In this document: positions 37,701-48,963 of the stretch, in pieces
Numbering within the stretch: the first letter of the stretch is position 1
How the letters are laid out: each line of letters opens with the position of its first letter
Origin: Setophaga petechia
Lineage: Eukaryota; Chordata; Aves; Passeriformes; Parulidae
DNA length: 64,000 bases
Assembly: GCA_024362935.1 (NCBI GenBank)
Contig: JANCRA010000009.1
Coordinates: 18,917,572 to 18,981,571 of the forward strand
Direction: 5' to 3'
Program-made: the position numbers and the translations under genes
Notes under the pieces: model-generated
Databases searched by the model: none
Seen by the model: only the letters and a program-made list of their open reading frames with translations
Told to the model about the DNA's origin: nothing

Positions 37701-40630
37701 AGTGTGAACCCTCCAGCAGGACACTCGGGGTTTGCAGCCCTGCAGGGGGGGCGGTGGTGCCTGGAAGGTGATGGGTGCTGGGGCTGGCATTGGTGTGCTT
37801 GCACCCCAGCAGCCCATGAAAGCAGGGACAACTCTACTTGTCACACCCAGTCCTGGTTTCAAACTGCATTCCCAGCCCTGGGCTGTGATGCCAAGGGCCG
37901 TGGTGCCCCCTGATATTTTTGGAGTGGGATCTTCTCTCTCCACTAACTCTACTCACTTCTCCAGGATGGAAGATGACTATTTCTGTCTCTGATTTTTTTG
38001 TTGCAAGCATTGTGGTTTGATGCTTTTCTCATTTCCAACCAAATTATGCAAAACCTATCATAAAAAGATTTATTACCTCATCTTTACAAAATTCTGTTTC
38101 TTTTATGTCTATGGTTCAGTTGATCCCTGTAGTGCCTGATTTTCTTTCTGTTAGTCATCTTTGTTTTCTTAGCTGGAAAAAAAGCACTCAAACTTCATAA
38201 ATTCCAGTCCTCTAAAATAATGAAGCTCTATTATTTGTCTTGTCTTTGATGCAGAGTCATACGCACACATTATGCACGTTGCTCTCTCATCAACAGTAAA
38301 GGAACCCAAAGTATTTCAGAAGAAGAAATTAAGAATACAAATGTTGCAGCTCTTTATAACCTCTCTTTAAAGTTAAAGAAAATTAAGGAAGAGTTGCAAA
38401 GTTGGTTGAAGTTTACAGTGAACCCATTTCTGTTCCAGAATTTGCTAGCAAAATTAATTTTACAGTGCTACATTTTTTAATGTGGAATTATTGACAGATA
38501 CTCACCTTCTGGTTAGGCTCATAGAAGATAATGGGCTGTCTACAGGAAATAGAGGTTTCCTTGGAGCAGCTTCTTGTTTCATGGAAAGCCAGAACTGGTA
38601 TCTTTGAAAAAAATTCAAAGAGGAAAAGAGAAGTTGACTCAAGATTTATGAGTTTAAATTGGTGGAACTTTTTCTTTGATAAAGTATAGATGAGTACTTT
38701 ACCTATCCGTTTCTAATTTGTCCTTTGCAACATCAAACCTGCCTCTCTGCCTGTCTCTCACACTTATATTTCTGATCTACCAGAGATGAGACTTCACTCA
38801 GTACAGACCTTTCACACTATTTAAAATCCAATTACCCTGAAAATCCTTCTCTTCCCAGCTATGTCTCAAGTGTTCAGGTTATGATGAAATTGCTCTGCTT
38901 GATTTTAACAGGTACACTTACCTTACTAATAAGAGGTTTTGCTTGTGTTTTATATATCTGTACACTTAAACAAGTCTGCTTGAACCAAAATGTTACTGTT
39001 TTTAATATTTAATGAGCTATATTTTTTAATATAAATAACAGTGAACAGAATAGGATAGGAGAAGATGGGAAGAAAGATGAGAACAAATAATTTTTAAACA
39101 TAAAATATTTAAGAATTACTTGCAGCTGTGGACAAGGGGGAAGCTACCACAGACAGTAGCACTGTGCTTTCTGTTTCTTATTCTCAGACTTGCTCAAAGA
39201 AGTTTTTTATTTAGGAACTTACTGTCGTACTAATCTTCAGATTCTTGGGTTTTATACCACTGGCAATAAGTTCAGTGCTTCTTTTTCATGTCTCTGTAAT
39301 TTTTGAATGTGCCTTCATATTTTCCTCTTCATTTTCAAATCTTGTCTGCATTAAGTCATTTAATGCTTTTGTAGTAAGTAAAAATTAAACTTAAAGATTA
39401 ATTTTTAATTATTTTAAATGATTTTAAAATTAATTTCTAAAAAATTAAAAATTCTGCAATATGATGAACTGAATGGGGTACCACTCTAATGCCACGCACT
39501 TCCTCTGAGTTTTCATCTGCAAGGAGCTCAAGATGCTTCTTAAAATCCAGGGAAGTGTTTGGCATTTGAGGTAGTATGGATGTTTTAATGTTAACCTGCT
39601 TCTTTCTGCTGCAGCACATTGCTTTATCTCGTCTTTGTGCCCAACCAACAAAGCAACTGCTCTTTAACTTTTTTGACACCTTGCTCATGTTGAGTCATGT
39701 AAAGCATTAAACTGTTGTCAAGGGATGGAAAAGATCACACTTGGAGGTAAAACATGAGGACATGAGGGAAAAACCATGCCATCAATTTGAGATTGTACAG
39801 CAGGAGTACATTTTACTTCATGGTAAAAAACACGACAAGATACTTTGCAGAAACTTTGTATTGTGCACAGATAAGTACTAAACATAGTTTGAACCAACTA
39901 TGTTAGCACTTCCACCTCTCTGGAATCAAATTCTCATTGCTTTGCAGAAGCATCTGTGGTTTAGCTTTAGCTGAATCTTATTACTGAAGAATAAAGGGAA
40001 AAACTGATTGTTTAGGAAACTATACCAGTGACCTGAACTACAGCACTCTTTACAAACCAAGCACTTGGCTGCACCGCTGCAGTGAGAGCTAAGATTTATT
40101 TTGTCTTTTTAGAAGAAATATTCCAAAAATATGGTTTACTTATGGGTCTTACTAGCAAAATGTTCAATTCTTTCAGGATTTTAATGGTACTTTGTCTGTA
40201 AAAATAATTTGCATATTTATCTATCTGCAGAAAAAAGTTTTTTAAACATTACTCCACTAGCAGCAAATGTTGGGAGATAGAATTTATTTCTGCATTGCTA
40301 CAGGCAGCCAAATTCCCATTATGTCAGTATGTGCCTTGCTTGCAGATTTTTTTCTTGTAAAAGATTTTGAGATTGATTCACCCAGAGCTGTATTCAAAGA
40401 AGTCCTGAGGATTTCTACAAGGTGCTCAGCACCTCAGCCTATATCAGCAGGGATGAAAACTATAGGATTTGGCCCACACTGCTCTCAAGTCCCCACTGAA
40501 ACCATCCTTTGTTTGAGCTTATTCACATGACATATTTGCTTTGTAATTGCTTGCAAATCACCTTGAGAAGTTTGGAATGAAACATGCTGCAAAAGAGAAA
40601 CATTCATGTTATGGCAAGCACGTTTCAACT

Positions 40631-40653
40631 CCCCCCACCCCCTGCCCCTTCCC
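40631..40653 (-). repeat. C-rich tract; G-quadruplex motif on the minus strand
   Basis: Runs of C6, C5, C4 and C3, separated by one or two bases, lie on the + strand. The complementary strand fits the four-run quadruplex pattern with loops of 1-2 bases. No gene is near, so any role is unknown. Confidence 0.8.
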
Positions 40654-40865
40654 AAGGTGTGTGATTCCCTCAAAGTAGCCTACCTTTTTTTGACCTTTTT
40701 TTGCATAAAATATGTTGATATGAAAGAGAACTTGATAATCCACTAAGAGACTTCCATAGAGAAAAGGATTAGTCTTTCTTTCCTATATTTTCCATATTTT
40801 GTTCATCTCCTTCCACTCCCCCTCAACAACACATTGTAGAAAGATTCCAACTCAGATTCTGAAGA

Positions 40866-40870
40866 TATAT

Positions 40871-40902
<32 letters not shown>
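40866..40902. repeat. (AT)n dinucleotide microsatellite
   Basis: About 18 AT units, with one G interruption near 40873, merge into TTTAAATATATATT. It is likely length-variable. Confidence 0.93.
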
Positions 40903-40905
<3 letters not shown>

Positions 40906-43900
40906 AATATATATTTGTTTCTAGTTATGTCACCATTACAAAATACATTTATTTTATAACTCCTAGTGCAGAGCTTCCCTACTAGTATTCACACTAATCT
41001 CTGCATAGAAACATTCCTCTGGGGACTGACTGTCTGTAACATCAGCAAGAGTGACAGTGCTGATTAGCAGAGGCACTCATATCTGAAAGTTCTTTTCCTT
41101 CACCAAAACTAATTTGACAGGAAAATAATTTTTCTTTATATTTGCCTGTAGCCTTGTTTTAAGGAGCCAAATGAAAGTGAAGAATGAGGTTAAATGATCA
41201 ATTACGTTTCAAGTGCTGAAACTTAAGTCACCATATTTTGCCACGCTTTCAAATATTTCTCTAGAATATTAGAAATATTTTAACACAAGTATCCACAGCA
41301 GGTTAGACAGCTGAACATGTAAAAGGGAAAGGGATCTGAACACTATTAAGTACATAAAACTGCTATGCACTACTAGGCAGAGACAGACTGAAGTTCATGT
41401 TGAAGGTACATGTGATGAAAGAGGCTGGGACAGCCATTGTAAGCAGCCAGATACATTACATTTCACTGCTTGAAGAAGTTGATTTCACAACAAGATCCTT
41501 TGCCACCTCTTGGAGAAATAGAGTAGATTTTATTACAGTAGATTTTATCTGGATGCTCGGTAGGATCTTTCATTTGGACAGCATTTTGGCTGACTCACTG
41601 TTCATGAATAATATCCTGTAGGTAGATATGGTAGATAATTTTTCATTTACTCAGACACTATCTTAATGGTTTATTATCATCTACATCTATAAGCATGTTC
41701 TTTCTCTCCCTCTCCTGTTGCTGAAACTACATAAAAGTATAACCTCTCTATTTCTTTTTGGCCTTCATGGAAGCAAGTCTTTAGGACAAATCAAAGAATT
41801 CAAAGAAGCTTCCAAGAGAAACTCTTCCCAGTTTTTACATGACAGAAAGTTTCACTTTTCAACAAGTCTGGGTAAAATATAGTGGGATTTCCTGTCATTA
41901 AGATAAAATAGAAAAAGGTAATCTAATCAGACAAGATGTCAGTGTCAATTAATCTTAGACCAGTTGGTAAGGTGGTATAGGCACATAGGTGGCAATAATT
42001 TACATTTTGGAACTTTAAAATAGGAAAATATCTGGTGGAAAGTGTCAGTTTGAGAAGAAACAAGTCTGTGCAGTGTTTGTGGCAAGAACCAGCTCTCCCA
42101 GACAAGAGAAAAGGAGCTGCAGTACAACACTCTGGGCTTGACCTCCTCTGGTCCTGCTCCCAGCCAGGTCCTGCTGAGCTGCTGCAGAAAGCCCTCCTCA
42201 CACCAGCTCTGCTGCAGGCTCGTCCCTTCCCAGATGCTGTGCAGCACTGCTTGCCTACAAAACTGCTCAGGTTCAAACCTAGTCAAACTTTGTCAGTACT
42301 TTGTGATTACCCTGATTTTCCAGGACCTGCCTGCTAACTCCTTGCTTTTGCTTCCAGATCTGCTACACGCTTTCCTGGTGCTTCTGGGATCACAGGGCTG
42401 ACTAGAGTGTGCTGTGAGAGACTACCAAAAAAAATTTCTACAGGCAAGCCAGAGGACTGGGAGAGACATGAGGGGCACCTTGCCTCATGGACATCCACTC
42501 TGCCTCTCCTCAGGAGAAAAGGCAGTCCTAGCAGATAGCTCAGGAAATTTGACAGTCCTGGTTTAATTCAGCCTCTGTCCAGAGCATAAGAAGTTCTTAA
42601 AGCTCTTTCCATTTTGGATCCTCGTGTTGTATGAAGAGTGGAAGGAGCTTCTCCAGAAGTCTGGAAAATGTGTCTATTTGAGCTCCTGCTATGATACAGA
42701 GGGTGCTTGAAAGCAAATTTGGTTTAATTTCATATATACATGCCTAGAAACCACTGTATTTTCTTTGGCTTAGACTTGCTGATGACATTGATATCCTTAC
42801 AAAAAAACTGCTTATAGCAGGAAGTATGTCTGGGATAAATATGTTTGCAAGAGTGGAAACAAACTGGCTTTCTGTAGGGAGCTGTTCTATAAACAGTGGC
42901 TTGACAAAGCTGCAAAGACTGCTGGGGTGAGGCAGCTCTAGACCAGAAAAGATGCTCATCAGAATCTTCCTGTTTTAGTGTTTTAAATGAATTTCAGTGG
43001 GGTTTAGAGGTAACACTGAGGCAGAACTTACGCGGCCCCTGCTACCTGGTGTCCTCAGGGTAAAATACTCAGGACACAGAAGAAATGCTGATCAAGAAAA
43101 GGTTCAGTTTACCCCACCCAGGGCTGAATTCAGCACATCTGCCTTTCTGTGGAAGCGGAATAGAAATAGAAGATTTTGAGTTCTGAGCTACAGTTTTTAT
43201 TTTGCAGTTTTTAAGTTTTTAGGTCTGAATGTTTAGCCAGCTGAATGTTCATTCTAGACAATTAGTTACAATTGTATGCCATCACTTCTCCCCAAGATTT
43301 GCAATCTCAGTTTGGCCTACTCATCTGGGTCAAAGCACTGCTATTTGGGCATTCTTATTTTTGACACTCCATCAGGTATTTCCTTCACCTTTTTTTTTTT
43401 TCCTGTGTGAAATATTGATGATGTCAATGTACTTAGCTCTTTCCACAGCCCTGACATCTATTTTTGATCCTATTTTGGCAAGTCAGTATAGTGAAATCCC
43501 TGAATATACAAATGGATCTGATGCTATCCATTCATATTTCCAGCCAATTGATCCTGAATAAAGTTGTCTTGAAGTTGGATTAGGCAACAAGGAATTCCTG
43601 ATTCTGCCATTGATCTGCTAGATGATGTGACTCTTGTCGTATGCCACCAGTGCTTTGTTTGCTTTTCTCATCTTCAAGAATGAAGTCTTAATAGTATGCT
43701 GAGGGTCACACATTGAAGATATTTTATGAGCATTAGGACACTGATTCTTCTGCTTTCATTACACAGTATGTCACCTTGTAGTGTAAAACAGATTCAGATT
43801 CATTACTGCTTCAGTAGGATGCTGGACTCTAACATAATCTGATGACTAGAACAACAACTTAGACCTATGTGAATTTGCTGCACTTTGCACATAAATTATA

Positions 43901-44756
43901 TTTCTGAGTAGTTGAAATATAGAATTGATTTGTTCTTCAAGCCAGTTGTAATTCAACAGATCATTAATGACGAATGGCAGAACGCCCCAGCCATTCTTCC
44001 AGGCACTACTCCAGATGGAAGTCATTGGATAAAGAACAGGAAGGTTTGGCAGAATGTGAAAGAAGAATAAATACTCTGCCCATCATTCATTTTGCCCGAC
44101 TGCAATAAAGTAATTGTAACACAATGTTGTCACAGGATAACAGTCTCCTGCTGCTTTAGAAATGCTTTGCAAAACAGGTGTTTACTTTCTCTGTGGGGAC
44201 ACATTTATCCCATGACAACAATCTTTTCTATTAAAGGAAAATTAAGTACTTATAGGTTCAGAAGTACTATAAAAAAGATTATTATAAAAAGCCATATAAT
44301 GTAATAGGTGAAATGATATGAACTATATATATGATATATGTGATATGTGCAACTAATAGAGGGATTAGTTAAAATACTTTCTTTTAGCAGCTTTACAGCC
44401 AACATTTTCTCAACAAAGGCAGATAGGACAATGCAATGCACTGTGATGAAGTTGTTTTTGTTATTTTAATCTTCCAAGGCTGTGTGAGCTGTAGAAAAAC
44501 AGCATTTGTGAATAAAAATAATATCAAAACTCCAGCATATGTCTGATGAGAAATGCATAGTTAATAGCAAATAAATAAAAAATCATGAATAATTAACAAT
44601 AAACTAACACACTCTAAATAATAAAAATTAAAGACCATGCATTTTCTGTCGGGACTGAAGTCAGTTTTGTGAATTTTGCTCATTAGCACTAAGAAAAAAA
44701 TGTGAAAATAGATAAAAAATGAGAAAACATTTGTGATTTTCATAATCTTTTCCTTG

Positions 44757-45357
44757 GAATCACAGAGACACAGAATCATTTTGATTGGGAAAGACCTCTA
44801 AGATCATTAAGTCTGACCTTTGACTGATCATAACCTTGTCAACTAAACCACAGAACTACTCCATCACCTCCAATCCAATACTTAAACCCCTTTCTGTGGA
44901 AAACCAATCTTCCTGATGTCCAGTCTGGATCTCTCCTGGCACAACTTGAGGCTGTTTCCTCTTGTCCTGTCACTTGTTGCCTGGGAGAAGAGGTTGACCC
45001 CACCTGGCTGCACCCTCCTGTCAGGCAGCTGCAGAGAGTGGTGAGGTCCCCCTGAGCCTCCTTTTCTCCAGGCTGAGCACCCCCAGCTCCCTCAGCTGCT
45101 CCTCACAGCACTTGTGCTCCAGACCCTTGCCCAGCTCCGTTGCCCTTCCCTGGACACGCTCCAGCCCCTCAATGTCTCTCTTGCACTGAGGGGCCCAGAG
45201 CTGAGCACAGGATTGGAGCTGTGGCCTCAGCAGTGCTGGGTACAGGGGGACGGTCACTGCCCTGCTCCTGCTGGCTACACCTGGCTGATCCAGGCCAGGA
45301 TGCCATTGGCCTTCTGGGCCACCTGGGCACACACTGGATCATGTTCAGCCAGCTGTC
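44757..45357 (-). mobile_element. CR1 retrotransposon, 3' part
   Basis: In reverse complement the tail is at GAATCACAGAGACACAGAAT. It is followed by TGATGTCCAGTCTGGATCTC, CTTGAGGCTGTTTCCTCTTG, GAGGTCCCCCTGAGCCTCCT, GCTCCAGACCCTTGCCCAGC, TTGCACTGAGGGGCCCAGAG and GATGCCATTGGCCTTCTGGG. The order is that of CR1 over 600 bp, and this is the best-preserved GC-rich body in the window. Open frames on both strands within it (45021-45332, 45140-45613) are CR1-derived. Confidence 0.94.
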
Positions 45358-47879
45358 TAATGAGAAGAGTAATTATGCATTAGAAATTGTAAAAGAATTA
45401 AAAGTAGTAAAATTTTTTTCTGAAGTGTCTGTAATGTGGGATACATACATTGCACTCTGTTGTAGTATGAGAGAAAAGTTGCATTGGCATTCTTTTACTG
45501 AACCTTATTCATTTTACAGACATTCTGCTATTCACCCAATAATGTGCCAACTACAGGTTGGAGCTGATGAGACATGTATAAAAGAAGAATATTTGTTCTC
45601 TTATATGCTGTAAATGTCTATGTCTATGGGCTCTCAAAGGCATTTGACTGCCAGATGAAGCAACCCCTGTGGTATTTAGCTTTTGCCAAGGCTGTGTCTG
45701 GATCAAGAAAAATGAAATGAGAATAATTAACTGGGGACTGAATGACTTGTTTGCTCACCAGACTCACCTCCAGGATCTGCATCATCTTGAATCTTCTGCT
45801 GTCTATTCCTATTTAGCTAAAGACAACTTATGATGGTGTTTGGTAGTTTTCCAGCTGGTTGCTCTATTCAGTTCTGTGCACTTCATATCATGAATCCCAA
45901 ACAGAGTTGCAGTATGCACACTACTGATATCTTCAGTAACTGTATTGGGCAGGTATGAGGCTTAATTTCACAAGTTTTAAAGGTTATATCTAATCAGACT
46001 AGCCAACATGGTCTGGGTTTACTCAAAGGTCTGCTTCATCTGAAGAAAAATATACTTGAAGAACCTAATGGCATTATTTTTGACGAGCTGTGAACTTCAC
46101 TATCTAGAGGTTGAAGGAAAATGTCCTTCATGTTCTTCAAAAGAGTTGGTTTGGTACAAGTACGTTTGGTTATAATGTCCTGACCTCAGGAATAGTCACT
46201 GAGGCAGAGAATTTACTTTTCCACTTCAGGATCACTATATTGTAGACATAAAAGGAATATGGTCATAAGGAGCATTAGGAAAGTAATTTTTAAAGCTGAA
46301 AAGGTAATGCAAGCACTGTCATATGCTACCAATAAGTTGCATAGGGAAGTGCTCCTTTAAACTTCAAGAAAAAGAGAAAACTGAAGACCCAAAAGGTGTC
46401 ATTTTTGTCATGTTGAAACCCTCTTCCTTAGTGCTCAACAAAATGCAAAATGCCTCCAAGCAAGTTGCTTACCCTACAGCTGAAGTGTTGCACATGGAAC
46501 CAGTTGACACTTTGGTATTTTTGCAGTTTAGAACTTATAAATATGTATTTGCAGTTTCTGTGCTAAACCATGTGGCTCTTACCAAGTTGTCACTGTCACT
46601 GCATCAGCCAGGAAACCAGTGGTAGTTTACTTCACTGAGGACTGCATGAAATGCTCTGTGAGAAGGAAATAAATTTAATGGAAACTGGAGCATATGAAGG
46701 ATGTTAACATTTTAACAGAGAGCACCCTGTGCTAGGGGTGATGCTTAGCACCAAAGGGCACCTTTCAGACCCCTTAGTTCCTGAGTCCCCTCAATGGTGG
46801 GAACTTGGCCTGCGGGCCAGCAAGGGCTTGTGCAGCCGATCTCAAAGAATGTGTGAAAAGGAAACACAGAGAAGGACAACAGATCTGAAGGTTCATGTGT
46901 GAATTACTTGAAAGTGAAGTCATGCCTGATTCATGTCCTAGGGCTGCTGAGGGAATCACCAGGACTGCAAAAAAAAAAAGTCTGTGCATCCCAAGTGTAA
47001 CACTTCCCATGGCAACAGAAGGTACTATGGAACACTCTGGCTTTACTAGACATCCTTTCAAGCCACAGGCTTCAATCATCAGACTCCATATCTATTTCTA
47101 TTACAAAAAAAGGAGAAAAAAAGACACTATGTGAGTCAAGGGAAACAAGGATGACACACTGAAAGCAATGTCCAGGCAAAGGTTGCTGTGCCCCAGTTAA
47201 AAGCAGCATGTTCAGCCATAGACCTGTGCCCCCTCTGAGAGCAAACACCAGCTTGTGCTGCCTGGGGCCATGCTCAAAAGCTCCTTCACACTTGTGGAAA
47301 TCTCCCTAGTTTCTTCAGTAAGTCCTTGTTTAGGCTGCTTTCAGACATTTAAAAGGATAAGGTTGTAAAACATGTCATAGTACAGTGAAATGGTAGAGTA
47401 AAAACTACCTTAAAATAATTTCCTTTTAAAATAAGGGTTTTTTGAACAAAGGGAAAGTAATGACAAGCTGTCTTTATTGATGGTAGGACGAACCACTTCA
47501 GCTGAGATCACATTTCCTTGGAGCATTTTTGCTGAGGAGAACTATATGGGGTTATCACTATTGTAATGAATCTTGAAAGGTGTCTTTAAACTGACAGCAT
47601 GGGTTGGGAAAGTTGGGAAGAAGACACCTTGTGTGCCACCCGGGATCGAAGCTCCTCTGTTTTGGTCATCTCTCTTAGCCCAGTCCTTTCTCCCATTGCC
47701 AGGGCTGTAGCGTGGGAATGAATTTAGTTTCTTTGCCGTTTTGGACACGACCTACAGTGTTAACAGGAGCAGTGCTTGCACAAAGACGACAGCTTTTGAT
47801 TCTGAAAGCTGATGGCCGGCATCCTGTCTCCCCAGTTTTTAAAATGATTTATTTCTTAAGCTTCAGCTTCCCTAACGTC
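45358..47879. other. Intergenic sequence up to the GUCY1A2 CpG island
   Basis: No gene or CR1 fragment is recognised. The stretch is AT-rich, with a short poly(A) near 46970. It becomes GC-richer after about 47640 and leads into the CpG island. It may contain distal promoter elements of GUCY1A2, but I cannot point to specific ones. Confidence 0.5.
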
Positions 47880-48290
47880 ATTTCAAAAGTTCGCTGGCGA
47901 GGAGGGCTGGCAGGGAGCGCGTACCGGCTTTCCCGGCCGCTGGAGCTGCCAGGGAGCTGTCCAGCACCGCGGCGGGACTGGCGGCGGCGGCGGGGCGGCA
48001 GCCACGTGAGGGCCCCGGGATCGTCCCAATTCTCGGCGCTGGCACCGCCGCTCCCCGCGGAGCCGTGCGCGGGTACCGGGCCACGTCCCCGCTTCCCCCA
48101 GCCCAGCTGCAAAGATCCAAAGCGCAGAGCGGAGCGACTTGCCGCCCTCCCGGCAGCCGGTAGCGGCTGAGCGCCGGCCCTGCCCTCGGCCCTGCCCTCC
48201 GCCCTGCCCTCGGCCCGCCCCGCCGGGGGCATCTCCGCGGCGCGGGGCAGCGGGGCCGCGGGGAGCGGGGCCGAGCGCGACAGGCGGCGA

Positions 48291-48490
48291 GCGGGGCGGG
48301 GGAGGCGGGAGGAGGTGGAGGAGGAGGAGGGGGAAAGGGCTCCAAACAACACGTGATCCCCGCGGAGCAGCGAGGGAGCCGGGGGAGGGGACAGCGGGGC
48401 GGGCGGCCGAGGCAGAGGAGGGCAGCAGCCACCGCGGTCGTCGCCGCCGCCGCTTTAAAGGCTCCCGGCGCGGCGCGGCGCGGCACCCGC
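48291..48490 (+). promoter_or_regulatory. Putative GUCY1A2 core promoter with TTTAAA element
   Basis: A TATA-like TTTAAA lies at 48454-48459 within GC-rich DNA, just after a purine-rich stretch with GC boxes. If it is used, transcription would start near 48485-48490, giving a leader of about 225 nt before the ATG at 48712. The promoter may instead be a dispersed CpG-island promoter with several starts. I cannot place the start site from sequence alone. Confidence 0.45.
48374..48403 (+). promoter_or_regulatory. G-quadruplex-forming motif in the GUCY1A2 promoter
   Basis: Four G-runs separated by short loops fit the classic quadruplex pattern: GGG (48374-48376), GGGGG (48381-48385), GGGG (48387-48390) and GGGG-C-GGG (48396-48403). 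The loops are 4, 1 and 5 bases. A further purine block rich in GGA lies just upstream (48293-48339). The motif is about 50 bases before the TTTAAA element and overlaps a GC box, so Sp1-family binding is an alternative reading. Confidence 0.55.
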
Positions 48491-48601
48491 GCTCCCGGCC
48501 CGGCGCGGAGAGACGCGGAGCGGGGCAGCGCCGCGGTCTGCGCCGGCCCCGGCGCGGCGGCTCCGCCGCTGCCTCCCGCCCGCCCAGGGGCACCCGCGGC
48601 C

Positions 48602-48673
48602 ATGCGAGGCGGCCGCCCCCGCGCCCGCCCAGCTCGGCGCTGCCCGCCGCGGCTGCCCGCCGCCCCGCGCTGA
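48602..48673 (+). other. Upstream ORF in the GUCY1A2 leader (23 codons)
   Basis: An ATG at 48602 (G at -3, C at +4) opens a 23-codon frame, rich in Arg, Pro and Ala (MRGGRPRARPARR...), that stops at TGA 48671-48673. This is 38 bases before the main ATG and in another frame (offset +2). If the leader begins near the TTTAAA element, scanning ribosomes would meet this ATG first. Translation of the uORF is inferred; only the frame and its position are seen. Confidence 0.6.
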
Positions 48674-48711
48674 GCCCGCCGCCGCCCCGCGCCCGGCCCG
48701 CCCGCGGCACC

Positions 48712-48963
48712 ATGTCCCGCCGCAAGATCTCGTCAGAGTCCTTCAGCTCGCTGGGCTCGGACTGCCCGGAGACGAGCCCCGAGGAGGAGGGCGAGTGTCC
48801 CCTGTCCCGCCTCTGCTGGAACGGCAGCCGCAGCCCCCCCGGCCCCGCTGACATCCCCTTCGCCGCCGCCGCGGCCAGCGCCGGGGCGCGCCGCGCTCCG
48901 CGCCGCCGGCGGGTCAACCTGGACTCGCTGGGCGAGAGCATCCGCCGGCTGACGGCCCCCGCG
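48712..48963 (+). CDS. GUCY1A2: GUCY1A2 exon 1 (coding part), soluble guanylate cyclase alpha-2 N-terminus
   Basis: This is the first coding exon of the alpha-2 subunit of soluble guanylate cyclase, which pairs with the beta-1 haem subunit and makes cGMP from GTP when nitric oxide binds. It encodes residues 1-84. The start MSRRKISSESFSSLG, the acidic ETSPEEEGECPLSRLCWNGS segment, a short Ala-rich stretch (residues 51-59), a basic RRAPRRRR patch and NLDSLGESIRRLT match the alpha-2 N-terminus as I know it from mammals. The Ala-rich stretch looks shorter than in mammals. The chosen ATG has A at -3 (context GGCACCATGT). The exon ends in phase 0 at a strong donor, gcg|gtgagt. The N-terminal segment is low complexity and precedes the sensory domain; it has no catalytic residues. 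The identification is firm because exons 2 and 3 continue the same protein. The exact start is less certain, because the frame is open upstream to 48139. Confidence 0.95.

Larger units (their letters stand above)
34792..44756. other. Intergenic sequence, no gene recognised
   Basis: This AT-rich stretch has no supported gene. It includes a 15-bp direct repeat (GGTTATCTTCCCAGT at 37410 and 37436), a C-rich tract (40631-40653) and an AT dinucleotide repeat (40866-40902). The GC-richer stretch 37680-37920 has overlapping open frames on both strands without recognisable domains, as expected by chance. Confidence 0.5.

Noticed and set aside
39567..39576. TGAGGTAGTA, the start of a let-7-like sequence
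   Set aside because: The mature let-7 sequence does not continue, and no complementary arm is present within 100 bases.
45140..45613. 157-codon plus-strand open frame
   Set aside because: It begins inside the antisense strand of a CR1 element and continues into unique sequence; there is no domain.
47883..48941. 352-codon minus-strand open frame, with other long frames across 47849-49264
   Set aside because: It lies in the CpG island, where stop codons are rare in all six frames. The product is low-complexity Arg/Pro/Ala, and the opposite strand carries the real GUCY1A2 exon 1.
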